Shown: in pieces, positions 12,074 through 22,500 of the stretch | Numbering within the stretch: the stretch's first letter is position 1 | How the letters are laid out: each line of letters begins with the position of its first letter | The notes under the pieces: generated by a model | Told to the model about the DNA's origin: nothing | The model's database searches: none | What the model saw: only the letters and a program-made list of their open reading frames with translations | Position numbers and translations under genes: made by a program | NCBI GenBank assembly: GCA_030549175.1 | Contig: JAUKUA010000004.1 | Span: 124,001 to 188,000, forward strand | Source: Lasiosphaeris hirsuta | Taxonomy: Eukaryota > Ascomycota > Sordariomycetes > Sordariales > Lasiosphaeriaceae | Length of the DNA: 64,000 bases | Direction: 5' to 3'

Positions 12074-12504
12074 AGTCCTTGGCGTCAATGTGGCAGCTGG
12101 AGTGTAGGTGGGGAGAGGCGGAAGAAGCAATTGGATTGGGAAGGGCAAGATAGATAAGTTGGATTGGAATGGCGATTCAAGTAGCCTGACAGCCAAAGTA
12201 GCGAGGATACTGGCTCGTATTTTATATAAAAAAGGCGTGCTTTGCTTGAGGCCTCGGAAATATATTACCTAAAGTATCAAACAGTGAGCCACCTCCCGCA
12301 ATACGCCTTGTAGCCCATGATGAAACCCCGTTTGCTGTGATGTTGGCCCGGGACGGAGACCTGCTGCTGCATCCTGGGTAATAGCAGCCTTGCTGTGCCA
12401 CTTAGCCCATTCCGCTTGAATGCCTCTTATTGGAGGCCGGAACCCACGTCTGTGGTTGATGCAGGCCACGCTCAAATGAAACAGGCTTATTCGTATAAGC
12501 TGAG

Positions 12505-12537
<33 letters not shown>

Positions 12538-13902
12538 AAAGGGAAAGATGTTGCAGAAGGCCGGTAGTCCTAGTATGAATTAGGCGCCTACCTGCCTGGG
12601 TTTTGATGCCCTCAAGCACTGCCACCGATTCCCGATTCCCGGCAAGCTCGGCATATCAGCACCCAGTCCTCTTCGCTCACTAGCAAAGACGTGTTCCGCA
12701 CTAGATACGGCCGCTATCCGTCTCATCATCCGTTTCGTGTACGTTGCCGCCTCCAACATCCAGTCGGCGTTCCGTACGCGCCAGCAGGGCGGCTACAGGC
12801 ACCCCAGCACGCGTGCCAGAAATTGAGGCGGAACCACGCACTCTTTGTAGACGATTCGTGCCCTCATATTTTGCTTCGTTTTTGCACGTCGTTGGCCGTT
12901 GCCCAACAATGTGGCATCATGTATTCTCTCTATCCTTCCGAGAGCCGTCCGCGTGCTAATCTGACTTTGCCCTAGGAGCTTAGTCGGCTAACATTCTCAA
13001 TCTAGGTGCATCGTCTTGACCTAATCTCCGTGCCATTTGGAATTCATAGCATCCAACTCTCCGGGGTCCACATCGGCTCGGCGACAATCTCTGTCGCCTC
13101 CCATCGGCTGCACAAAGTCGAAGAACCCCATTGGCAACCTAGAACAATGACACGACTAGTACTGTCATTTCGGCTAGGACGGGCTCGTACCCAAAATAAA
13201 CGCGTTGAATTAAACCAAACATAGCTGGTGCAGGGAAGATGGGACCCGGGCCAGTCCAATCGCCATCCAGACATAGAGTCCGCCAGAGGGACTCCCTCTT
13301 GGCCTCGGTCTTCCTTACACCTAATCGAACTAGGCGTCCTACCCTTACGATCTTATCATTCAACACGAAAGTACTCCCGTACCTAGCGAATAGGTTTTAA
13401 CACCAACGTCCTAGGGATCCGACTATAGCTTTAGAAAACCATCTCCCCAGCCAGATACTGAAATTGCGGCAATAGTGTAACTAGTAATAAGCATGGGAAA
13501 AGATATCTGCCATGGCCTTGGCCTCGCTTTCCTAGTCACTGTTAGGCCCATGTATAATACAGAGAGCATCAATCTAGAGGTACTGTTTCTTAAGTGCCCG
13601 AGTTATGTGAATTACGTGTTGAAATGTGTTTGGTAGCTTTTCACAGCTGAAGCTCTGCACTCGATCGTGGTAGTTTTACCCGGTGGTCCAGAAACGCTCA
13701 TGCTTTTCTTTTCTATAATAAAAATACGCCGCAGTTGAACCCTAAATGGAGCCGTAGCCCAAAGATATGCGCGGCTCTGTCCCCCACTTTGTCAGTCTCG
13801 CAAGTTGTGATGAAGCTGAGCGGATTGGGACTTGGCGGGTTGCCGCTATTGCAGTCACACCATCTACATTGGCCAAAGCGACGCCGAAATGAAGGCCTCG
13901 CA
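12074..13902. other. long intergenic region, no gene supported
   Basis: Contains the dynamin promoter, a C23-G-A12 homopolymer block at 12505-12540, and a stretch (about 12690-13380) with short overlapping ORFs on both strands that carry no recognisable domain. Possibly relic repeats. Confidence 0.4.
12505..12540. repeat. homopolymer block C23-G-A12
   Basis: Uninterrupted run of C from 12505 to 12527, one G, then A from 12529 to 12540. Confidence 0.9.
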
Positions 13903-14661
13903 TCACACCCCCAATCGTGTCAGCTCCTGAATCTTTTCCGTCAGCTCGCATACTAGTTTAGAGTTTTTCTCGCTGTTTCTCTTGAAAAAGTTGACAAGGC
14001 CCTGCAATTCCTTGATCCTAGTTTCACTTTCAGCCTCTACAATTCTTCGATCACCGCCTGCCAGCATCGCCGACTCCTGCGCATCTTTATGCTTGCGCTG
14101 TAGCTCCTTAATGAGAAAATCCTTTTCCGCGCCCTCCAACCTCAATAATGAGGCCTCCCGTACAGCATCCCATGTCTCTTGTTCACAACGCTGCAGCTCG
14201 ATGGTCCGTTCGGTCTGGATACGGTCGAGGTTGGCCTTCAAATCTGCTCCCCTTTGCTCCGCTTCCAATGTTCTTGCCTCCCAGCTATCGCTACCCGTCC
14301 TCATTTTGGCGACCATTTCCTCGAGATTTGCAATTTGGGCCTCCCTTTCGGCCAAGAGTTGGGCCTTTGTCTCCAACTCGGCCTGGGCGTGGATGAAGTC
14401 TGTGAGAACTCGATCAAGGGCACTTTGCTTGACTCGCAGCTGCTGGCTGAGATTGATAAGTTCCTTATTGTCGTTGGTGGTGTTGTTGCGGTTGTCGTTG
14501 GGTTGGGGACTGGGCCGTTTGCTGTCACCACGACAGGTGATGGACGTGGAAAGAGTCCCGTTGGGTTCTACCATGGGATCTCGCGACGGCATCCTAGCTG
14601 GTGGTTGTGAGAATGCAGAGTTTGGGAGGGCAGATTGTGATGTGATGGTGATGGGAAGCAT
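13903..14661 (-). CDS. coiled-coil hypothetical protein
   Basis: 252 residues, single exon. The first ~60 residues are Ser/Pro/Asn-rich and disordered-looking. From about residue 65 to the end the sequence is strongly helical with heptad-like spacing of Leu/Ile among Glu, Lys, Gln and Arg (for example LVNFFKRNSEKNSKLVCELT), so a long coiled coil is predicted. No enzymatic motif or membrane segment. It lies between the dynamin-like gene and the AAA gene; a scaffold role would be a guess. An internal Met (MPSRDPMVEPN, residue 24) is an alternative start. Confidence 0.7.
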   Translation of the reverse strand: MLPITITSQSALPNSAFSQPPARMPSRDPMVEPNGTLSTSITCRGDSKRPSPQPNDNRNNTTNDNKELINLSQQLRVKQSALDRVLTDFIHAQAELETKAQLLAEREAQIANLEEMVAKMRTGSDSWEARTLEAEQRGADLKANLDRIQTERTIELQRCEQETWDAVREASLLRLEGAEKDFLIKELQRKHKDAQESAMLAGGDRRIVEAESETRIKELQGLVNFFKRNSEKNSKLVCELTEKIQELTRLGV

Positions 14662-15077
14662 GGTCTGTCCGCTGCTTGGCTATTATAATTAGGCGGCCAT
14701 TGGACGCCACCCACAAGGCATCCGGCTTTTTGGTCTTGTCTTTTGTTGCGGGTCACGCAAGGACCTACGTGGCACCACAGCGCAGAGGATACGTAAGAGG
14801 AAAAGAGAAGGGGATGGAGCGTCACCTGTGTGGCCTGTGCTTTCAGGACACTTTTGCCATTTCGGGTCTCCAACCGGACTCGGGATATGGATTCCCTTGG
14901 GTCTTGACCAGCCTTCTTCCGTTATTTGGGGCTGGTACGTCTGGGCCATGGTCGGTACATGGCTAGCATGCTGCGCTTGGTGGTAAGACGCCGACGCTAA
15001 GTTCTTGGGGCCGACCGCTGTTATGCAATCCTTCGGATCAACAGGACACAAGGCTGTACGCAGTGGAGCCTCGGCTT

Positions 15078-15110
<33 letters not shown>

Positions 15111-15221
15111 TTTTGTTGGGCTGGTTGGGGGGGTTTTCTTTTGGCTCACCTGCTGCTCTTCAAAGATATATCCTCCTCACCGGTTGAGCTCTCGAACCTT
15201 GGATGCCAACACAACGTCTAG
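14662..15221. promoter_or_regulatory. divergent intergenic region between coiled-coil and AAA genes
   Basis: About 560 bp separating two divergent gene starts. Contains a T27 tract at 15088-15114 on the AAA side, a poly(dT) element often found in fungal promoters. No other motif could be assigned. Confidence 0.4.
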
Positions 15222-17605
15222 ATGGCTCAGACGGCCGATGAAGCATTGGTTGCCGAACTTGTTGGAGCGTGCTCTTGTACCAGAGAGCGAGCGATATTTT
15301 TACTGGAGGTGGGTAACCTAGTGATGATACTTTTTAGCAACGAGATGATCTCACCAGCATGTTGCAGACATCCTCGAATGACGTCGAGAAGGCAAAAATA
15401 CACCACCAACTCTACGTGAAATACTTGGCAGCATCCTCTTTGATAAACCTCTCACCGGCTGAGTCTGAACTACCCGAGCAAGACAACCCAGTGAAATCAG
15501 ACCCGGGCTTCCGCCCGCGTGTTACAGAAGGATCTTTGAGGTCTCCTCTTGGGTCCGGCGACGGCATGTCGTACCCTGGTGGTGGGGGCATTGCGCCCGC
15601 TCACCAAAGAGCAGCAGCTGGTTCTGATGGCCTGATGGCTTCCCGGAAACCGTCACGATCCGCTACGTGGGAGGCCCAGGTAAAACTAGTCGCAAACGGT
15701 AACGCTTCGCCGTCAACTGGTGAATGGGATGGCGCCGAATCCCCTGATGGATCAACTAGTATCGACAACTTTTGGTCGGTATCGTCAGAGCTTGAGCAGG
15801 AAGCGGAAGAGCAGGTGGAATGGGACTTTGTTCTTCCCGTCATCCAACATTTAGGCCCGCTCAGGCCGGGCTTCAAGGGTAAGCAAGGGCTCGACGACTT
15901 TGACGCCGAAGCTATTGTCGGGGCTGTCCGCCACGGTGCCCCACTGCAAGCTGTCCGTGACTACCTCGCATACTACGACAAGGGGGTTGTGAAAAGGCAC
16001 TTGGAGGGACAAGTCGAGGGGTTTCCCACCATCTTCTACGCCGTGGCCTCCAACAGCGTCGAAATTGTACGGATCTGGGTTTCTCACGGAGCGTCAGTCT
16101 CCACCACCCACCAACCCACGGGGGTACCGCTCCTAGGATTCGCCATCGCAAACGGGGGCAACCTCGAGGGCGAGGACACTACGGCTATGGTCACTACGCT
16201 CCTCAGCCTCGGCGCGTGTCCCAGGGTCATCCCCGAGGAGCTTTTCAGGGACTTCTGCAGCGACATAGCGGATCGAGCAGCTGCCATTGGCCAAGACAAT
16301 GGCAAAGAGTGCGACAGCGAAGCAGCGTGGTGCAAAAATCCTCTATACCGCAAGAAACTAGCCCAGACGCTGAACCTCTCGCAGAGATATGTCCTCGAGC
16401 TGGCAACCAAGCTGAAGAAGCCATCCATCCGCCACCGTCAGGTCGCCAGGTTGCGAAATGCCGAAGCCATCCTCGGTGTTCCCTATTTTCTCATCGGTCA
16501 GACCATCGCGGCGGGGAGGCTCGTCCAGAAGCTGCTCAGCTACCTTATCATGCCGAGTCCCCGGCCCCTGGTGCTCGTCTTTGCGGGTCCGTCGGGGCAC
16601 GGCAAGACCGAGCTGTCGAGGAAGATGGGATACCTGCTCAATCTCCCCCTGTTGGTTGTCGACTGCACCACCGTGAACCGGGAGATGGAGTTGTTTGGGC
16701 CGAGACACCCCTACACAGGAGCCGAGAGGGGGAGTCCGCTGAACAACTTTTTGACCGAAAATGCAGGGCGCCGATGTGTTGTGTTTATGGATGAGTTTGA
16801 GAAGACGACCCGGGATATCCACCAAGCCCTGCTTCTCCCCTTTGACAACGGCAAGTTTTTTCCATCACTACCATGTACCCCCCACCCCCCCCCCCTAAAA
16901 ACAGTCCTGACGGCCCAGTAGGTGAGTACCAGGATCGCCGGAACCTGAACAAGGTAGACTGTTCAAACACCATTTGGATTCTGGCTACAAACGCCGTCGA
17001 CCACACCATCAAGGCCTTTTGCGAAGACAACCCGCAGATCCTCAACCAGGACGAACCAGAGCGAGAGACTCTCACGCGGAAGCTCTCCAGAACCGTCCGC
17101 GCCGATTTCCTTGACCAGTTTGACGTGAGTAGCACACCCAAACAGACAAACAAACAAACAAACCCTTGGGATATCTTGTCCTAACCACCAAAGGCAGGCC
17201 CCTGTCACCGGCCGCATCTCTGAATTTATCCCATTTCTTCCCTTTTCACCGAGCGAGCAGGCCGTTGTGGGCCACAAGTTTCTTCTCGAGCTCATCGCCA
17301 AGGTCCGCCCCCCCGTCAAGCTCTCCAAGGACAGCAAATGGTCCGGCGAGCAGTTGTTGGGGAACGTCAATCTCCAGGCGAAGAGGGGCGCTGCCGTGTG
17401 CAAGCGGTTGGCGGCAGATTACAACGCCGACCTGGGAGCCCGGAGCATGCTGGCGGCTGTCGAGCACGTGCAAGAGCTACTGATGGATGCATATCTAGAG
17501 GAGGAAGAGGAGATTGTCGAGGGGGGCGGGATGAGAGATTACCGAGTCGACGTGGTTGGGGGTGAGGTGGTTGTGCACCGGGTGAAGAGGGAGAAGAGCG
17601 GATAG
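15222..17605 (+). CDS. UBA-like/ankyrin/ClpB-type AAA ATPase
   Basis: Four exons: 15222-15308, 15368-16850, 16922-17124 and 17198-17605 (726 residues). The N-terminus (LVAELVGACSCTRERAIFLL) resembles a UBA-type three-helix domain. Residues about 180-330 hold degenerate ankyrin repeats. The AAA module has Walker A GPSGHGKTE (about residue 435), a GAERGSPLNNFL pore-region segment, Walker B CVVFMDEFEK (about 503) and sensor-1 TIWILATNA, and continues with a ClpB-like C-terminus (RISEFIPFLPFSPSEQAVVG). The layout recalls animal CLPB/Skd3 (ankyrin plus AAA), a disaggregase, but no mitochondrial presequence is evident. The intron 16851-16921 starts with GCAAGT, a GC-AG intron; using it restores DNGEYQDRR in frame. 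An exon start at 17267 would lose the conserved PFLPFSP segment, so 17198 is preferred. Confidence 0.88.
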
Positions 17606-17698
17606 AACGGACTTTGCTTATTTTTTTTTTCTTTTTTTTTGTATTTTCTTTTTTTTTTGGGGGGGGGGGGGGAGGGGGGAGATATAGCCTTAATTTCT
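17606..17698. repeat. T-rich and G-run spacer between convergent genes
   Basis: Convergent 3' ends with T tracts (about 17620-17658) followed by a G13 run (about 17659-17671). Confidence 0.6.
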
Positions 17699-19088
17699 CT
17701 AGAACAAATCATACGAAAAATAGCTATTCATACCCACCAAGAAATTGGGAAGAGAAGCAAGCCAGCTCATCCACATAAATATCATCATGGTATATACATC
17801 TTGACACTCGCCATTGCTCGTATTCTAACGACTGGTTAGCTTCCATTTTTTTCTTCCCTCGGTTCAGACATATAAAAGTTACCTCGCTGCAGTTCTTCCA
17901 GTCCACATAAAGAGCCAGAGCCCCTGCAAATGCGCCCAACCAGTACACGAATGACATGCTGGCGCAAACCGCAATCAAGACGCATCCCACACCGCAGGCA
18001 GTCGTATATCCGAGGGTCGATACCCGGACGTACGGAAACATGGTTCCCTGGTGGATGTGGTGCGCACTTATTCCAATTAGAACAGAACCGTTGAGCAGCA
18101 TGAAGACCTGTGTGAGTGTGCGCGCGGGCGCGGAAGATTAGCTGTGGTTGTTATGCACCGTGTACATCCTTACCATGAAGATTACTGCCGTCACACCTCC
18201 GACCCCGACATCTGATAAAAAACTTGACGATGCTCTGCCGCATCGGGGCTGCGTTGGTTGCGTTGGCGGCGTTGGTTGCGTTGGCGGCGTTGGCTGCCGC
18301 GTTGGCGACTGGGGAGGCGCCATCGCAGGAACTGCGGGCTGAAGAGGAGCTTGATCCGCCTTTCCACCCTCGAGGATCCTCATCGCAGCATCCTCGTGGC
18401 TCTCCCCCGCTATCCTCTGCCGTTCTCGCTCCGCCTCGCTCCGCCTCTCCCCCTCCTTATCGGCCCTGATCCTGGGGACACACTCGCACGTCGGATCCAG
18501 CACCCGACTGCACTCCCCGAACCAGTGCTCCAAGTCATAGCTCCTCGGGTCCTCACCTCCACCCTCCCGCAGCTCCGGTATCCGCCCTACCGCCGTCAGA
18601 CCCTTGTATTCGTGCTCAGCGTCGTCGGCAAGCCGCGCATTCCACGCTACCCAATGCTCCGCAAACCGACCAAGGGCCGAGCCCCCGTGGCATTGCGTCT
18701 CGATGGCGTGCCAGGGGCCGTAGGGCGCGAGGGCGCAATTCCGGATGAAGTGGGCGAGAGCATAGCGTTCAAACTGGGCATCCCCCCGAAGTACAGCCAG
18801 CAGGCAGGCCGAGGCGGCGTGGTAGCGCCAGGGACATGCTGGGTCGGCGTAGCCGTCTGGGTCGAAGGGATGCTGATCAGGGCGGTTGCGGCGAAACTCT
18901 GCGTAGAGGTGCTGGATGACTGCGTGGTCTGGTGGGAGCGGTTCTTTGGTAAAGGTGGTAGCGTCGCGGGGGAGAGCTTCGAGGAGGGGAGGAATCGCGG
19001 CTGCTGCTTCGCTTTCTCCGGCGATCATTTCAACATCATCAAAAGGCCGCCCGCCCCGGAGGCCAAACACAGACGATAGCGCTCTCAT
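17699..19088 (-). CDS. hypothetical membrane protein with C-terminal TM segments
   Basis: Three exons: 19088-18174, 18107-17883 and 17824-17699 (421 residues). Introns 18108-18173 (GTAAGG...CACAG) and 17825-17882 (GTAACT...GCTAAC...TTAG) keep phase 0. The N-terminal ~300 residues are soluble and contain PYGPWHAIETQC and CECVPRIRA; a Pro/Thr/Gln repeat (PTPPTQPTPPTQPTQP) follows. The C-terminal part has about four hydrophobic segments (GVTAVIFMVFMLLNGSVLIG, TACGVGCVLIAVCASMSFVY, WLGAFAGALALYV, MMIFMWMSWLASLPNFLVGM). No family recognised. An upstream in-frame ATG (19349) would add 87 residues and cross the divergent promoter, so MRALSSVFGLRGG is preferred. Without the last intron the frame ends at 17724 instead. 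Confidence 0.7.
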
Positions 19089-19598
19089 GATGCCACGGGA
19101 CCCGGTTGGCTGAGGACCCGGGTCGGCCGCCCTCTGAGAGAGTTGAGAAGAGGAGTTTCGGCGAGTCTGGGAGTCATGGTTGGCACGGTGCAAAACGGCA
19201 AGGCTCTGGTACCTGTACTTTGTAGGTACAAGTTCGGGGGAGGGGATGCGTCTCGTGGCGCCATCCATCACCGATGGGCCGGGGTGGTGCATGCACCAGC
19301 CAACCGCCACGGTGTGATGCAGCGCCATGATATATCTTTTGATAGGCACCCTTCAGCTCAAGGCAGCATCTTGGAGTATCTGCCCGGAAGATGCCAGCCG
19401 TTGGTCCGAAGACAAGCAGCCCGGAGGCCAGACGGGGAGGAGGCAAAAGCTAGGGCAGGGCAGGCTCTCTCGTCTTCCCTCGTCCCTGCTCGTGTGTTTT
19501 CCACGCCGCACAAGGTTTGATGCTTCTCCCAACCACGACTCTGAGAATCTACTGCCAGTGTGCGACTCGATGCAAAAAAAAAAAAAAAACCAGCCAAA
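19089..19598. promoter_or_regulatory. divergent promoter between membrane-protein and AIG1-type GTPase genes
   Basis: About 510 bp between the inferred start codons of two opposite genes. An A15-16 run lies just before the plus-strand start (about 19573-19588). The arrangement allows shared control; no specific operator is visible. Confidence 0.5.
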
Positions 19599-22500
19599 AT
19601 GAGCGCCAATTCCCACCGTCGTCCCGCCCTTGGCGAGAATGTGCCCCTAGGGACGCTGTACGATGCCCGGACGGACACCTTCCTCCCCCAATGCCGCCTT
19701 ATGGCCGGAACGATCCCACCCGAGTCCCTGACGGTGTCGCCGGAGGCAAAAGTGGACATCAAAATCTGTGCCGGTCCAAGCCGCATGGATAAGTTTGGTC
19801 TCCTCGGATTCCATCACGATCTGATAGCCAGTCTGATCGCCGGCTGCGTGCAAAGCCACGGCATCACCAAATATCTCGACATAGGACGACAGCCGGACGG
19901 GGGAAGCACCGCGGCGCTCCTATACAGACTGTCGACGCTCACTGAGCTGCTCACCATCGGAGCCGCTGGAGGGGTTGCATTCGATCTGGAGGCGCTGCGG
20001 GCCGCCGAGGCGACCCATGTTGTCGTACGCGTCGAGTGGGGGGTACAAAGCGTCATCGAGATTCGTCCCTTGAGCGGCTCTCTAGACGTTGCTGCCCTGG
20101 CTGACGTGGCGGAAAGACTCAAGATGGCCATGTCCATCGACACTTCTTCGGATGCGCACCAACCGTCGAGTGCCGGCCTGGACATCCGCATCTTCTCCGA
20201 CACAATGGAGCACCCCATCGTCACCAGGGACCTCTCCGAGGCCCTCAGCTTCATCCGCCTGCTGCCGGCACAAGTCCGGCAGCTTTATCATGGCAAAGGA
20301 AGACCCATTAGCTACGAGCTTCTCCCGTTCGGCATCCTCGGATACATGAACCAAGCACTCGCCGCCGGAAATCTGACGGCGTGCCGGATAGTCTCTCTGG
20401 ATGCCGGGTATGTCGAGCAGCTCGTGTCAAAGCTGGACGACTTGCAGGCCTCGTACCGGCGCCTCTCGGAATACGACGCCTATGTTTTCAAGCACCAAAA
20501 GTTTGTTTCGAAGCCGCACTTTCGATCCACCGAGGAAAGAGTCAACCGCGGTGAGAGTGGTGTCGGCGCGGCCTTCACCGACCAGCTTTCCGTTCTGCTC
20601 AAGGAGGTGAGGAGCGGAGTGAAGCCAGCGCTGGAGCTCAGCCGGCATCTGCACAGCTTTGCCGGCAGCGCCTCGAGTCCCGCCAGCCTCCTAGCTGCTG
20701 AAGAGGCCGAGGTGAGAGCCAAGGTCGAGTTCGCCGCTGCCGTTGTCGCCAATGGAGGCATCTACGTCGGCTTCAGCGGCCGCAGCTTGTCCTGGGTGTT
20801 GGAACAGAACTCGGACAGGGACTTGTACGTCATGTCCTACAGCGCAGCGGCTTTGGGCCAGGACACGTGGGATGACAACCGAGCCCTCGTGATGGAGCTC
20901 CTGGAGACGGAGGCGAGACAAAGCGCCGCCGTCGTCATTGTCGATAGAGATGCAGAACAAGGGGGCGAAATGGACACTGGAAGATGTCGTGTCGCCAAGT
21001 ACCAGGGCGGCAAGCGAGTAGTCGACGACGTCCTCGAGCAGAGAGCCTCGGTATCAAACAAGTGCCTGATTCGCTTTGACCCAGCAACCTTGGACTCGAG
21101 GGAAATGCAGAAACCCGTCAAGCGGCGCTTCATCAAAACCGCCTGCCCCGGATCCCGATGCGGCAGCGAGATCCGCGACTGGATCTGTAGTGAATGCGCC
21201 TGTGCCGTCGAGTACGGGTACACCGACGAATACATATACTGCGATTGCGGCCGGTCGGCCTTTTGGCACTGGGACTTTAGATGCTGCTCGCCCACGCACG
21301 GTGATGGCTACACCGCTTACGGCGAGCGCAGGCTCGAGTCCCTCCTCAAGCGGCTGACACCGTCTGATCACGTCAACATCTTGATCCTTGGGGAAACGGG
21401 CGTTGGTAAGTCGACATTCATCAACGCCTTTGTCAATTACCTGACCTATGGTTCGCTTGACGAGGCCAAGCAAGCCGACGAGTTGGTGTCTGTCATCCCG
21501 TGTGCCTTTTCGACCCAAGTGGCGGATGAGGCGACGGGTGAATTTGTTGAACACCATGTCAGAATTGGACACGACAGTGGCAGGGCCGACGAGCAAGATG
21601 GGCTGGAGGGGGGCTCGGCAACCCAGCAAACCATGGTCTATCCGGTCACCATCGGGAACCGTGTCATACGACTCATCGATACCCCTGGGATCGGCGATAC
21701 GCGCGGGCTGGAGTACGACCGGAAGAACGTGGCCGACGTCCTCGCGACGCTGAGGGACTATGACGACCTCCACGGCATCATAATCTTGGTGAAGCCCAAC
21801 AACGCCCGGTTGACCCTCACGTTTGAATTCTGCATGAAGGAGCTGCTCACCCATCTGCACCGCAACGCCGTCTCCAACCTCGTATTTGGCCTCACGGGCG
21901 CGCGAGCATCAAACTACGCCCCAGGCGACACCTTCATCCCGCTCAAAAGCATCGTTGCCGAGCACAAGGACGCGGGCATGTCGTTATCGTCAAAGACGAT
22001 ATACTGCTTCGACTCGGAGAGCTTCCGCTACCTCGCAGCCGTCAAGCAGAATGTTCCGATGCCAAACGAAGAGGACTTCCGCAACAGCTGGCGACACTCG
22101 AGTAGCGAAGCTTTCCGCCTCCTCGAGCACTTGGCAATCAAGAAGCCGCACTCGACAGCCCAGACCATCCGTCTCAACAGCGCCCGGCTACTAATCGCTC
22201 AGCTCACCAAGCCCATGGCTGAAATCTCGGCCGTGATCAGGAAGAACATCAACCTGTGCGAGGAGCAAATGCTCGACCTGCAGAATGAACGGCTCTTGGG
22301 CGATAAGCTCCGGAAGCGGTTGGTATTTGAAACGACGCACCTTCGAGTTCGGAAACTTAGCAAACCGCGCACCGTTTGCACCGACGTGATCTGTCGTGAG
22401 TTCCAAGATGACGGTACGGGCACTCGACGGGCCGTGTACAAGACGCACTGCCATGCCGAGTGCTACTTGATCGACGTCAAGATCGAAGAGGTTGCCCACC

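Noticed and set aside
21054..21860. 268-codon minus-strand ORF
   Set aside because: Exact antisense of the AIG1-type GTPase coding region with no domain of its own.
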